A DNA stretch of 32,316 nt from Thermaceae bacterium (GCA_026985615.1 JALSQD010000054.1:1-32316); one strand, 5' to 3'. Positions 6,853-14,222 are shown, counted from the first letter of the stretch. Numbers and translations are program-made. The notes: generated by a model from the sequence alone, not told the origin.

Positions 6853-6858
6853 AGCCTA
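6853..6858 (-). promoter_or_regulatory. Leaderless -10 for the aldo/keto reductase
   Basis: TAGGCT on the minus strand, 6 bases before the ATG at 6846. It lies 12 bases from the ndk -10 on the opposite strand, so the two promoters must overlap. Confidence 0.6.
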
Positions 6859-6870
6859 GCAGAGCGCATG

Positions 6871-6876
6871 TAGAAT
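6871..6876 (+). promoter_or_regulatory. -10 for ndk
   Basis: TAGAAT, 9 bases before the ndk ATG. The spacer starts GGAG, which could serve as a very short ribosome binding site if transcription starts early; otherwise the message is nearly leaderless. Confidence 0.5.
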
Positions 6877-6885
6877 GGAGCCGCT

Positions 6886-7302
6886 ATGGAACGCACCTTT
6901 GCCATGATCAAACCCGACGGCGTGCGCCGCGGCCTGACCGGGAAAATCATCCAGCGCCTCGAGGACAAGGGCTTCAAGATCGTCGCCCTCAAGAAGATGC
7001 GCATCAGCTTCGACCTCGCCGAGGAGCACTACGGCGAGCACAAGGACAAGCCCTTCTTCAAGCCGCTGCTCGAGTTCATCACCAGCGGGCCGGTGGTGGC
7101 CATGGTGCTCGAGGGTCCGGGCGTGATCGCCGAGCTGCGCAAGATGATGGGCGCCACCAACCCCGCCGATGCCCTGCCCGGCACGATCCGTGGCGACTTC
7201 GCCACCACCATCGACGAGAACGTCATCCACGGCTCGGCCAACGAGGCCGACGCCGAGCGCGAGATCGCGCTCTTCTTCCGCCCCGAAGAGTTCGTGGACT
7301 AA
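6886..7302 (+). CDS. ndk: Nucleoside diphosphate kinase
   Basis: A 138-residue enzyme that transfers the gamma-phosphate from ATP to nucleoside diphosphates through a phosphohistidine. The family N-terminus ERTFAMIKPDGVRRG (2-16) and the active-site NVIHGS with H115 are clear, and the length is standard for bacterial Ndk. Normally NVIHGSDS follows; here the residues are ANEADA, a common variation. It is divergent from the aldo/keto reductase gene and ends at a good terminator (7318-7352). Confidence 0.97.
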   Translation: MERTFAMIKPDGVRRGLTGKIIQRLEDKGFKIVALKKMRISFDLAEEHYGEHKDKPFFKPLLEFITSGPVVAMVLEGPGVIAELRKMMGATNPADALPGTIRGDFATTIDENVIHGSANEADAEREIALFFRPEEFVD

Positions 7303-7317
7303 ACGCCCTCACACGTC

Positions 7318-7352
7318 CGGCCGCCCCCATGCCCCGGGGGCGGTCCGTTTTT
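7318..7352 (+). terminator. Rho-independent terminator of ndk
   Basis: CCGCCCCC pairs with GGGGGCGG around a short loop, extended by further pairs with one bulged T, and is followed by a run of five T at 7348-7352. The T-run overlaps the stop codon of the convergent hypothetical gene. Confidence 0.8.
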
Positions 7353-7830
7353 ACCCGCGCCTTTCCACCACCACTGGCGCGGGCTCGGGCCAGCCGTCCG
7401 AGCCGCGCGCGATCACCTCGTCCAGGCTCCAGCGCGCCGCCCACAGCCGCTTGAGCGCCCACAGCGCCTCGAGCGGTCCCTCGGCCTCCTCTTCCCTGCC
7501 GCCTTTCGGCCGGCGCAACACGAATGGCCCCGCGGGCGGCAGCGCCGCGGTGAACGCCTCGGCCCGCTCGGATACCAGGTATGAGCCGCGCACCAGCGCG
7601 CGGGCCTTCTCGGCCGCCCGGGCGAGGCGGTCTTCGTCCACCCGCACGCCCCACACGCCCTCGAAGACGCGCCCGATCTGGAAGCGCAGGTTGTTCAGGC
7701 GGTAGAACTCCTCCTCCACCCACGCCGGTACCACCCAGGCCTCCGCGCCCTCTGGCGGCGCGTCCAGCTCGCCTTCCCACTCGGCCAGGGGCACGAGCGG
7801 GTGGAGCGCCAGGTCGCCGTCATGAAACAC
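7351..7830 (-). CDS. Hypothetical protein downstream of the PfkB-family kinase
   Basis: 159 residues, family not recognised. It begins at a GTG 11 bases inside the end of the kinase gene, with GGGAG 7 bases before the GTG, so the two are translated as one message. The sequence is acidic in the N-terminal third (HPLVPLAEWEGELDAPPEG), helical and mixed-charge in the middle (about 45-105), with many tryptophans (seven in 159). No signal peptide or membrane segment is seen. The overlap suggests a role linked to the sugar kinase, but nothing in the sequence names it. Confidence 0.7.
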   Translation of the reverse strand: MFHDGDLALHPLVPLAEWEGELDAPPEGAEAWVVPAWVEEEFYRLNNLRFQIGRVFEGVWGVRVDEDRLARAAEKARALVRGSYLVSERAEAFTAALPPAGPFVLRRPKGGREEEAEGPLEALWALKRLWAARWSLDEVIARGSDGWPEPAPVVVERRG

Positions 7831-8755
7831 CGCAGTGCTCCCGCATGCGCACGTCCAGTGGCGGCCGCGCGCCGCGCCGCGCCACCACCCAGCCCGACAC
7901 GGCCACGGCGAACTCGGCCGCCTCCTCGGGGCTTGCCCCTCGCACCCAGCGGGCCAGGAAGGCGCCGGCGAAGGCGTCGCCCGCGCCGGTGGCGTCGAGC
8001 GCGCGGTCGGGGGTGGGAGGCAGGTAGGTGGGCGTGCCGTCGTGGCCCACCAGCGCCCCGCGAGCGTCGAGCTTGAGCGCCACGATGGCGCCGGGGTAGT
8101 GCTCCATGAGCTTACGGGCGATGGCCTCGGGCTCGCGCTCGCCGGTGAGCACGCGCCCCTCGTCGAAGTTGGGGAAGATCACGTCGAGCCCGAGCTCCGC
8201 AGTCATGCGCACGAAGGCCGCCGGCCCCATCTCCTCGATGAGCTGGAAGGAGGCGGGGTCGAGCGAGCGCGTGCGCCCCGCCTTCCCCGCGCGGCGCGCG
8301 GCAACGAGGGCGGCGCGGCGCGGCGGGTCGGTGAAGAGCGACCAGCCGGTGAGGTGCAGGTGGCGCGCGGTCTCCAGCTCGGGCGGCAGATCCTCTGGGG
8401 TGAGCAGGAAGTCGGCCCCCTGGCCCGAGACCATGGAGCGCTGGCCGGTGTGGTCCACCCAGACGGCCACCACCCCGGTGGGGCGGCTCGAGCTCTCGCT
8501 GAGCCAGTGCTCCACGCCCTCTTCGCTCAGGTTCTCGCGGGCCAGCTCGCCGAAGCGGTCGCGCCCGATCTTGCCCACGAAGCCGGTGCGGGCGCCGCAG
8601 CGCCGGGCCCACACGGCCACGTTGGCGGCGCTCCCGCCGGGTTGCAATTCCACCTGACCGAAGGTGTCGCCGCCGGGAGCGAGGGGGGCGTCGGTGTGGA
8701 TGAGCACGTCCCAGGCGAAGTCGCCTAGGGCCAGCATGTCGAGGGATTCACCCAT
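7820..8755 (-). CDS. PfkB-family carbohydrate kinase (ribokinase superfamily)
   Basis: A 311-residue kinase that phosphorylates a sugar or nucleoside from ATP. Signature 1, GGSAANVAVWARR (40-52), is near the substrate lid; signature 2, DATGAGDAFAGAF (254-266), includes the catalytic base D260 and the anion hole. The N-terminus LALGDFAWDVLI is typical of ribokinase-like proteins. The sequence does not tell ribokinase, KDG kinase or fructokinase apart. TAGGCT lies 6 bases before the ATG, in the 16-base gap after alkA, so the gene can have its own leaderless message as well as readthrough from alkA. The hypothetical gene at 7351-7830 overlaps its end. Confidence 0.9.
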   Translation of the reverse strand: MGESLDMLALGDFAWDVLIHTDAPLAPGGDTFGQVELQPGGSAANVAVWARRCGARTGFVGKIGRDRFGELARENLSEEGVEHWLSESSSRPTGVVAVWVDHTGQRSMVSGQGADFLLTPEDLPPELETARHLHLTGWSLFTDPPRRAALVAARRAGKAGRTRSLDPASFQLIEEMGPAAFVRMTAELGLDVIFPNFDEGRVLTGEREPEAIARKLMEHYPGAIVALKLDARGALVGHDGTPTYLPPTPDRALDATGAGDAFAGAFLARWVRGASPEEAAEFAVAVSGWVVARRGARPPLDVRMREHCGVS

Positions 8756-8761
8756 GGCTCC

Positions 8762-8767
8762 AGCCTA
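8762..8767 (-). promoter_or_regulatory. Leaderless -10 for the PfkB-family kinase
   Basis: TAGGCT, 6 bases before the ATG at 8755. It is placed in the 16-base gap after the glycosylase stop, so any -35 would lie inside that gene. Confidence 0.55.
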
Positions 8768-8771
8768 GCAG

Positions 8772-9368
8772 CTAGGCGTCGGTCTCGGCCCAGAGGTAGT
8801 GGGCCGCCGCCGAGCGCCAGGGGCGGAAGCGCTCGCCCAGCGTCTCGACCGCGGCCCGTCCCTCGAGGCCGTAGAGCCGCTCGGCCTGGCGCACCATCCC
8901 CAGGTCGCCGGTGGGCCAGACGTCCATCCGCCCCAAACTGAAGATCAGCACCATCTGCGCGGTCCAGGGGCCTACGCCGCGCAGGTGCACCAGCCGCTCG
9001 GCCGCCTCCTTGTCGGGCAGGGCCTCGAGCCCCTCGAAGTAGCCCTCGCGCTGCGCCCGGGCCAGTTCCACCAGCGCCCTGCCCTTGGCGCGCGCCAGCC
9101 CTAGTTCCCGCAGCCCGTCCTCGCCCAGCGCTAGCAGCCGTGCGGGCTCGAGCCCCGTCGCCTCGGCCACCCGGCGGAACATCGTCCGCGCCACCGCGTT
9201 CGAAAGCTGCTGCCCCACCACCGCCCGCACCAGCGAGGGAAAGACGGGGTGCAGCCCCCAGCGGTAGGGGCCGTGTCGCTCGATCAGCCGCGCCATCACC
9301 GGATCGCGGGCGAGGTGCGCCAGCGCCTCCTCGCTCGCGATCACCTCGGCGGCGTGCTCCACCTTCAT
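8772..9368 (-). CDS. alkA: DNA-3-methyladenine glycosylase II (AlkA family)
   Basis: A 198-residue helix-hairpin-helix glycosylase that removes alkylated bases in base excision repair. The hairpin and catalytic region read LRGVGPWTAQM (129-139), with catalytic aspartate D155 in WPTGDLG. The protein keeps only the all-alpha catalytic fold and lacks the N-terminal TBP-like domain of E. coli AlkA, as short AlkA/AfAlkA-type enzymes do. The frame stays open for a further 320 codons upstream, but that part is antisense to the next gene. TAGAAT at 9376-9381 overlaps an earlier ATG (9377), so the leaderless start is the ATG at 9368. It is divergent from the gene at 9411. Confidence 0.88.
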   Translation of the reverse strand: MKVEHAAEVIASEEALAHLARDPVMARLIERHGPYRWGLHPVFPSLVRAVVGQQLSNAVARTMFRRVAEATGLEPARLLALGEDGLRELGLARAKGRALVELARAQREGYFEGLEALPDKEAAERLVHLRGVGPWTAQMVLIFSLGRMDVWPTGDLGMVRQAERLYGLEGRAAVETLGERFRPWRSAAAHYLWAETDA

Positions 9369-9375
9369 GCGGGCC

Positions 9376-9381
9376 ATTCTA
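9376..9381 (-). promoter_or_regulatory. Leaderless -10 for alkA
   Basis: TAGAAT, 7 bases before the ATG at 9368. The hexamer overlaps the other candidate ATG (9377), which argues against that start. Confidence 0.6.
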
Positions 9382-9398
9382 TTCACGAACGCCTCGTC

Positions 9399-9404
9399 TA
9401 GTAT
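9399..9404 (+). promoter_or_regulatory. Leaderless -10 for the hypothetical membrane protein
   Basis: TAGTAT, then 6 bases, then the ATG at 9411. It is divergent from the alkA promoter, with 17 bases between the two hexamers. Confidence 0.6.
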
Positions 9405-9410
9405 GAAGCC

Positions 9411-10412
9411 ATGACGCTCCACCGGCGCTGGGCCGCCCGCCGCGCCTGGCGGGTGCGCGCCCTCCTGGCCGCGTTGCTCGCGCTGCTGGCCTGGCTGCTT
9501 TCGGCCTGGCTGGGCCCCTGGGTTGTGGCGCTGGCGTTCTTGCCGCTGGCCTACCCCGCGCGCCGGGAGGAGGCCCGCGCCCTCGCCGAGATCGACCGCG
9601 AACTGGGCCTCGCCTACCGCACCGCGCTGGAAACGCCCGCGAACGACCCCGCCTATCCCCGGCTGCGGGCGGAGGCGGAGCGGGCCGCGCACGCGGCGCG
9701 GCTGCCGCCCCCGCCCTGGCGCGAGGCCGCGCTGGCGCTCACGCTGTGGGTGCTCGTCCTCGCCGTCTCGCTCCCGGGGCGCGCGCCGGCACCCCCGGCC
9801 GAAGCCGGCGCCCCCGCGGCGCCGGAGCGGGCCGCGCCGGCCGCGAGCGAGCCCCCGCCCGGGCGCGCGAGCGAACGGCCCGAAGCCGCCTCCAGTGAGG
9901 CCGCGCCCGCCGAGACCGTCGAACCTCCCACCGGGTCCATGTCGCCGGAGGCTGCCGAGGATGCGCAGCCTGCAGGTGCGGAGGCCGCCCCGGGCACCGA
10001 AGCGGCGGAGGGGCTCGAACCCGGAGAGCCGGGCGGGGGCGCGGAGGTGGTGGAGGGTGCGGCTGCGGACGCGGCGGAGGCGGAGGGCACCCCGGCCGCC
10101 GTGGAAACCGCGGCGGAAGACGCCCCGGCGCGGGGCGAGGCGGTGCGGGAGGGGGCGGACGGCGAAGGGGTCCTGGTGGAAGGCCCCGCGGCCCGGGGTA
10201 GCGCGGGGGCCGGGTCCGAGGCGGCGGGCGCGGGCGCGCCCGAAGTCCCCCAGCCCCAGACGCCCGCCGGCCTGCCCTCCCCCTGGGCCGGGGGCGCGCC
10301 GCCCGAGGCGGTGCAGCGTGCGGCCGAACGCTACCTCCAATCCACGCCGCTGCCGCCCGACGCCGCCGAGGCGGTGCGCCGCTACTTCGAGCTGGAGGCC
10401 GGGGCCGACTAG
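9411..10412 (+). CDS. Hypothetical membrane protein with a long Ala/Pro/Glu-rich tail
   Basis: 333 residues, not recognised. The N-terminus has a basic start (RRWAARRAWRVR), two hydrophobic segments (about 15-32 and 34-48), a soluble helical part (50-100) and a third membrane helix (about 104-121). Residues 122-300 are low complexity, dominated by Ala, Pro, Glu and Gly, and probably disordered. The last 35 residues (PPEAVQRAAERYLQSTPLPPDAAEAVRRYFELE) look like two folded helices. The layout suggests a tethered linker that presents a C-terminal helical tip on one side of the membrane. The stop is shared in a CTAG with the convergent YrhK-like gene. Confidence 0.75.
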   Translation: MTLHRRWAARRAWRVRALLAALLALLAWLLSAWLGPWVVALAFLPLAYPARREEARALAEIDRELGLAYRTALETPANDPAYPRLRAEAERAAHAARLPPPPWREAALALTLWVLVLAVSLPGRAPAPPAEAGAPAAPERAAPAASEPPPGRASERPEAASSEAAPAETVEPPTGSMSPEAAEDAQPAGAEAAPGTEAAEGLEPGEPGGGAEVVEGAAADAAEAEGTPAAVETAAEDAPARGEAVREGADGEGVLVEGPAARGSAGAGSEAAGAGAPEVPQPQTPAGLPSPWAGGAPPEAVQRAAERYLQSTPLPPDAAEAVRRYFELEAGAD

Positions 10413-10594
10413 CCCTTGCCGTCGAGCCAGAGCTTGCCCAGGCGCTCGACCAGCATGGCCACGCTGCCGAAGATGAAGAGGTAGACCCCCTCGGTGTAGC
10501 GATCGGGGTTCAAAAAGAGCACGCTCCCCACCACGAAGGCCAGCCCTCCGGAGAGGCCCAGCAGGGTGAGGAGGTGGACGCCTCGGTTCACCAC
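10409..10594 (-). CDS. Small membrane protein, YrhK-like
   Basis: 61 residues with two hydrophobic segments (about 8-28 and 36-50) and the pattern GGLAFVVGSVLFL... GVYLFIFGSVAML, which resembles the YrhK domain: two helices, each with an FxxGS motif. The function of that domain is unknown. Two adjacent GTG codons (10594 and 10591) can start it. TATAAG lies 6 bases before the second, so a leaderless start at 10591 (60 residues) is possible; GGGGG before them is the only other signal. The gene is convergent with the hypothetical membrane protein and shares a CTAG at the stops. Confidence 0.65.
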   Translation of the reverse strand: MVNRGVHLLTLLGLSGGLAFVVGSVLFLNPDRYTEGVYLFIFGSVAMLVERLGKLWLDGKG

Positions 10595-10718
10595 CCCCTT
10601 ATACCCTATGCCAGGGAGGCCGGATAGCGAACCCTACAGCCAGCAGCGACTCGGGTTTTGCTAGTGGGTATAGGGTTTGAGCGGGACGTGTGGGGAGGTT
10701 TCGGCAGAGGGCGCGTGC

Positions 10719-11993
10719 TCAATCCGCCGCTTGTTCGAGCGTCACCGGGGCGTCGTAGACGACCGCGCCGAGCTGGCGTAGGCGGTCTTCGAGGTCTTCG
10801 TAACCGCGGCGAATGTGCTGCATGCCCTCGAGCACGGTCTCGCCCTCGGCGGCCAGCGCGGCGATGACCATGGCCCCGCCGCCGCGGATGTCGAAGGCCT
10901 TGATGCGCGCGCCGGTGAGGTTGCGCCCGTGGATGGCGAGCACGCGCTCCTTGAGGTGCAGCTCGGCGCCCAGGCGGGCGAGCTCGCCCACGTGGGTGAA
11001 GCGGTCGGGGTAGACCAGGTCGCGCACCAGGCTGACGCCGGGCACGGTCGCCAGATAGGCGGTCACCGGCGGCTGCAGGTCGGTGGGGAAGCCGGGGTAC
11101 TCGCGGGCGTCCACGTCGAAGGGCTCGGGCTCGCGCGCGCTCTTCAGCCGCACCCAGTCGGTGCCGGTGAGGACGGTGTGGCCGGCGTTCTTCAGCTTGG
11201 AGAGCAGCGCGTCCATGTGCTCGGGGTTCGCCCCCTCGAGCAGGACCTCGCCGCGGGTGGCGGCCGCCGCCAGCAGGTAGGTGCCGGCCTCGATGCGGTC
11301 GGGGATGATCTTGTAGCTGCCGCCGCCCAGCGCCTCGGCGCCGCGGATCGTCATCTTGGCGGTGCCGGCGCCCTCGATCTGGACGCCCAGCATCTGCAGG
11401 AAGCCCGCGAAGTCGACGATCTCGGGCTCGAGCGCCGCGTTGACGATGGTCACCTCGGTGGGGCCCAAAGCCGCGGCCAGCATCACCTGCTCGGTGCCGC
11501 CCACGGTGGGGCGGTCGAAGACGACCTCGCCCTCGGGCCAGCCGTTGCGGCAGGCGGTGAAGGTGCCGTTTTCCTCGCGGATCTCGACGCCCAGGTCGCG
11601 CAGCGCCTTGATGTGCAGGTCCACCGGGCGGGGGCCGAAGGCGCAGCCGCCGGGCATGCTCACCTCGCCCTCGCCCTGGCGGGCGAGCAGCGCGCCCAGC
11701 ACGATGAAGCTGGCGCGCATCTTGCTGACGAGCTCGTAGGGGGCCCGGGTGCTCTGGATCTCGGGGGTGTGCAGGTGCAGGGTGCGGCCTTCCCAGGCGT
11801 AGCGGGTGCCCAGGTGGGCGAGCAGCTCGAGCAATACCTCGATGTCGCGCAGGCGCGGCACCTCTTCCAGGGTGATGGGCTCGCGCGAGAGCAGGCTGCC
11901 CACGAGGATGGGCAGGGCCGCGTTCTTGGCGGGGTTGACCCGCAGTTCGCCCCGCAGGGGCGTGCCTCCTTGTATAATCAACGGTCGCTGCAT
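10719..11993 (-). CDS. murA: UDP-N-acetylglucosamine 1-carboxyvinyltransferase
   Basis: A 424-residue enzyme of the first committed step of peptidoglycan synthesis: transfer of enolpyruvate from PEP to UDP-GlcNAc. K23 in PAKNAALP and the fosfomycin-target cysteine C117 in PGGCAFGPRPVDLH are both present, as are the six-repeat inside-out barrel motifs (for example RASFIVLGALLAR and ADEYPGFPTDLQPP-like text near the C-terminal half). The frame extends 28 codons upstream, but family alignment gives the ATG at 11993. A near-consensus promoter (12045-12073) lies in front, with a leader of about 45 bases that has an inverted repeat. It is divergent from a ribbon-helix-helix gene. Confidence 0.96.
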   Translation of the reverse strand: MQRPLIIQGGTPLRGELRVNPAKNAALPILVGSLLSREPITLEEVPRLRDIEVLLELLAHLGTRYAWEGRTLHLHTPEIQSTRAPYELVSKMRASFIVLGALLARQGEGEVSMPGGCAFGPRPVDLHIKALRDLGVEIREENGTFTACRNGWPEGEVVFDRPTVGGTEQVMLAAALGPTEVTIVNAALEPEIVDFAGFLQMLGVQIEGAGTAKMTIRGAEALGGGSYKIIPDRIEAGTYLLAAAATRGEVLLEGANPEHMDALLSKLKNAGHTVLTGTDWVRLKSAREPEPFDVDAREYPGFPTDLQPPVTAYLATVPGVSLVRDLVYPDRFTHVGELARLGAELHLKERVLAIHGRNLTGARIKAFDIRGGGAMVIAALAAEGETVLEGMQHIRRGYEDLEDRLRQLGAVVYDAPVTLEQAAD

Positions 11994-12010
11994 TTCTGGC
12001 CCCCGGTCCC

Positions 12011-12039
12011 TACGATGAGCATGATACACACCATGCGTA
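12011..12039. repeat. Inverted repeat at the murA transcription start
   Basis: Nested arms: TACG (12011-12014) with CGTA (12036-12039), and GCATG (12019-12023) with CATGC (12032-12036). It lies at and just after the predicted murA start site, so it could be an operator or a hairpin at the 5' end of the message. Confidence 0.35.
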
Positions 12040-12044
12040 AGGTG

Positions 12045-12073
12045 ATAATATAACAGCTCCAGCGCATTGTCAA
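12045..12073 (-). promoter_or_regulatory. Consensus sigma-A promoter of murA
   Basis: On the minus strand TTGACA (12073-12068), 17 bases, TATTAT (12050-12045). This is the best sigma-70-type match in the window. Its -35 overlaps the -35 of the divergent small gene. Confidence 0.85.
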
Positions 12074-12096
12074 GCATTGCCTCATCGTGCTATACT
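12067..12096 (+). promoter_or_regulatory. Promoter of the ribbon-helix-helix gene
   Basis: TTGTCA (12067-12072), 18 bases, TATACT (12091-12096). The -35 lies on the opposite strand of the murA -35, so RNA polymerases cannot occupy both at once. Confidence 0.75.
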
Positions 12097-12112
12097 GAGG
12101 CTCCGGAGGCCT

Positions 12113-12328
12113 ATGCCGAAGAAAGAGAAGAAACGCCTGCAAGTGGTCATCAGCGAAGACCAGGACGCCCTGCTCACCAAGGCGGCCTACGAGCTTTCCA
12201 GCCCCGAGCGGCTGGTGAGTAAGTCGGAGGTCGTGCGGTTGGCGATCCAGAAGATCGCCCGCGAGCTGGAAGAGGGCAAGATGAGCGTCGAGGAGCTGAA
12301 GGCCAAGCTCGCCGAAGAAGAAGACTGA
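12113..12328 (+). CDS. Small ribbon-helix-helix DNA-binding protein (CopG-like)
   Basis: 71 residues. After a lysine-rich start, KRLQVVISEDQDALLTKAA forms a beta strand and first helix, and SKSEVVRLAIQKIARELEEG the second helix: the ribbon-helix-helix fold (residues 7-55). A charged coiled tail follows. Such proteins bind DNA as dimers of dimers and usually repress their own promoter. CCGGAGG precedes the ATG by 4 bases and fixes the start; an upstream in-frame ATG at 12077 lies in front of the -10 and is rejected. Because its promoter overlaps that of divergent murA, it is a candidate regulator of both; that is inference. The Ser/Thr kinase gene follows after 20 bases with its own -10. Confidence 0.8.
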   Translation: MPKKEKKRLQVVISEDQDALLTKAAYELSSPERLVSKSEVVRLAIQKIARELEEGKMSVEELKAKLAEEED

Positions 12329-12336
12329 TCCCCCGA

Positions 12337-12342
12337 TACAAT
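12337..12342 (+). promoter_or_regulatory. Leaderless -10 for the Ser/Thr kinase
   Basis: TACAAT, then 6 bases, then the GTG at 12349. There is no ribosome binding site. Confidence 0.6.
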
Positions 12343-12348
12343 ACGTAG

Positions 12349-14190
12349 GTGGACGTCCTTGCCGGCCGCTACCACCTGATCGAGCCCATCGGCACCGGGG
12401 GCATGGCCGAGGTCTGGCGCGCCCGCGACGAGCGGGTGGGGCGCGAGGTGGCGGTCAAGCTGCTCTACGAGCACGTGCACCCGGTGGAGCGCGAGCGCTT
12501 CGCCCAGGAAGTGCGGGCGCTGGCGGCGCTCAGCCACCCGGGCGTGGTGGCCATCTACGACCTGGGCGAGGAGGCGGGCCGCACCTACTTCGTGATGGAG
12601 CTCGTCTCGGGCGGCACCTTCGACCGGCTGGGGCCGTTCGAGTCGGGGCCCGAGGGGCTCGCCATCCTGGAGGCGGCGCTGGAGGTGCTGGCGGCGCTCG
12701 AGCACCTGCACGCGCGCGGCATCCTTCACCGCGACCTCACCCCCAAGAACATCCTCCTCACCGAGGAGGGCCGCCCCAAGCTGATGGACTTCGGCCTCGC
12801 CTACCTGGCCGAGGCCACCCGCCACTTCACCCGCACCGGCTACACCCTGGGCACGCCCCAGTACATGGCCCCGGAGCAGGCCAAGGGCCTATCCCTCACC
12901 CCCGCAGCCGACCTTTACTCGTTCGGGGCCGTGCTCTTCCGCACTCTCACCGGCCGCCCGCCCTTCGAAGGCGAGCACGACCAGGCGGTTCTCTACCAGC
13001 ACGTTTACGAGCCGCCGCCCGACCCGCTCGAGCTCAATCCCGCGCTGCCCGCCGCGCTTTCGGCCTGGGTGCTGCGCATGCTGGAAAAGGAACCCAGCTC
13101 GCGCCCCGCCTCGGCGGCCCAGGCGCGGCGCGAGCTCGCGGCGGTGCTGGAGGGCGCGCGCGCCGGCCTCGTCGGCAGTGCGCGCGCCGGCCTCGCCCGC
13201 AGTGGCCACTACCCCTCGGGGCCTGTGCGCCCCGACCGGCTCGAGCTCCGCGCCCGGGCCGCCTTCGAGGGCGAGGCCGTCTGGCCCATGGAACCGGTGG
13301 CCCGCGGCGGGCGGCTGGCCGTGGGCGGGGGCGCGGCGCTGCACCTCTTCCGGGTGCCGGGGCTCGAGCCCGCCTCGCCCTTCCCCGCCAGCGACGAGGT
13401 GACCGCCGCCGCCGCGCTCACCGAGGACCGGGTCTACTTCGCCGACTGGGAGGGGGTGCTCCGCGCCCGCGGCCTGGGCGGGGCGCGCGTCTTCGAGCAC
13501 AAGACCCGCGCCGAGGTGACCGCGAGTCCGCTGGTGACCGCGCGGCGCGTCTACTTGGCGGGACGCGACGGCTACCTCTACGCCCTCACCCCCGAGGGCG
13601 AGCTCGAGTGGGCCTTCGAGGCCGGGGGCCACCTCTCGGCGGGACCCACCCTCTACCGCGGGATGCTCTTTGCCGCCAGCGAGTCGGGCTGGCTGTTTGC
13701 GCTCGAGCCCGGCTCGGGGAAGCTCCTCTACAAGGTCGAGGCCGGTCCCATCCACGCCCACATCCCCGCGGCCGAGGGGGTGCTGGTGCTGCCCACCTGG
13801 GCGGGCGAGGTGCACGCCTTCGACCCGCTGGCGCGCGAGGTGCTGTGGACCTACGACGTCGAGGGGGAGCTCTGGGGCAGCCCCGCGGTGGGCGGGGGGC
13901 GCGTGTTCGTGGCCGGCTGGAGCGGCGTGCTCTACGCGCTCGACCTGAAGACGGGGGACGAGGCCTGGGCCGCCGAGGTGGGCCGGGTCACCGCCGGGCT
14001 AACCCTGGCTGAGGGGGTGCTCTACGTCGCCACCGAGGCGGGCGAGGCGCGGGCCTTCGACGCCGCCGCGGGGCACGAGCTGTGGCGCGCCGAGGGCCTG
14101 GGCGCGGTCCAGGCGGCACCGCTGCCCTGGGGCGGGCGGCTCTACGTGGCCACCCTCGACGGGCGCCTCTTCGAGTTCGCTGCCGGGTGA
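12349..14190 (+). CDS. Ser/Thr protein kinase fused to a PQQ-type beta-propeller
   Basis: 613 residues. The N-terminal kinase (8-268) has all catalytic elements: Gly-rich loop GTGGMAEV (15-22), K37 in AVK, E54, HRDLTPKN (127-134) with D129, DFG (147-149), a TGYTLGTPQYMAPE activation segment and the APEQ motif. It should be active. The C-terminal half (about 295-613) is built of repeated blades such as GRDGYLYALTPEGELEWAFEAGG and SGVLYALDLKTGDEAWAAE, the PQQ/WD40-like pattern that binds ligands or proteins. Hydrophobicity shows no membrane helix between the halves, unlike receptor-type PknB-like kinases, so both domains should be in the cytoplasm. It begins at a GTG with a leaderless -10. A weak terminator overlaps its stop. 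Confidence 0.9.
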   Translation: MDVLAGRYHLIEPIGTGGMAEVWRARDERVGREVAVKLLYEHVHPVERERFAQEVRALAALSHPGVVAIYDLGEEAGRTYFVMELVSGGTFDRLGPFESGPEGLAILEAALEVLAALEHLHARGILHRDLTPKNILLTEEGRPKLMDFGLAYLAEATRHFTRTGYTLGTPQYMAPEQAKGLSLTPAADLYSFGAVLFRTLTGRPPFEGEHDQAVLYQHVYEPPPDPLELNPALPAALSAWVLRMLEKEPSSRPASAAQARRELAAVLEGARAGLVGSARAGLARSGHYPSGPVRPDRLELRARAAFEGEAVWPMEPVARGGRLAVGGGAALHLFRVPGLEPASPFPASDEVTAAAALTEDRVYFADWEGVLRARGLGGARVFEHKTRAEVTASPLVTARRVYLAGRDGYLYALTPEGELEWAFEAGGHLSAGPTLYRGMLFAASESGWLFALEPGSGKLLYKVEAGPIHAHIPAAEGVLVLPTWAGEVHAFDPLAREVLWTYDVEGELWGSPAVGGGRVFVAGWSGVLYALDLKTGDEAWAAEVGRVTAGLTLAEGVLYVATEAGEARAFDAAAGHELWRAEGLGAVQAAPLPWGGRLYVATLDGRLFEFAAG

Positions 14191-14206
14191 ACCCGGTCCC
14201 CTTTTT
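14183..14206 (+). terminator. Weak terminator overlapping the Ser/Thr kinase stop
   Basis: CCGGG and CCCGG (5-base stem) surround TGAA, which contains the stop codon; five T follow at 14202-14206 after a short C-rich spacer. The stem is short, so termination may be partial. Confidence 0.45.
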
Positions 14207-14222
14207 CTCACGCGAAATCCGG

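Noticed and set aside
5023..6873. 616-codon plus-strand frame opposite aspC and the aldo/keto reductase
   Set aside because: Composition (Gly, His, Arg, Val) and position opposite two certain genes mark it as an antisense shadow.
9369..10340. N-terminal extension of the alkA frame to 10340
   Set aside because: It runs antisense through the gene at 9411 and in front of the alkA -10.
10599..10676. Related GGGTATA stretches in opposite orientation between the YrhK-like gene and murA
   Set aside because: The match is only about seven bases and the flanks differ.
12077..12112. Earlier ATG for the ribbon-helix-helix gene
   Set aside because: It lies upstream of the TATACT -10, and the GGAGG site fits the later ATG.
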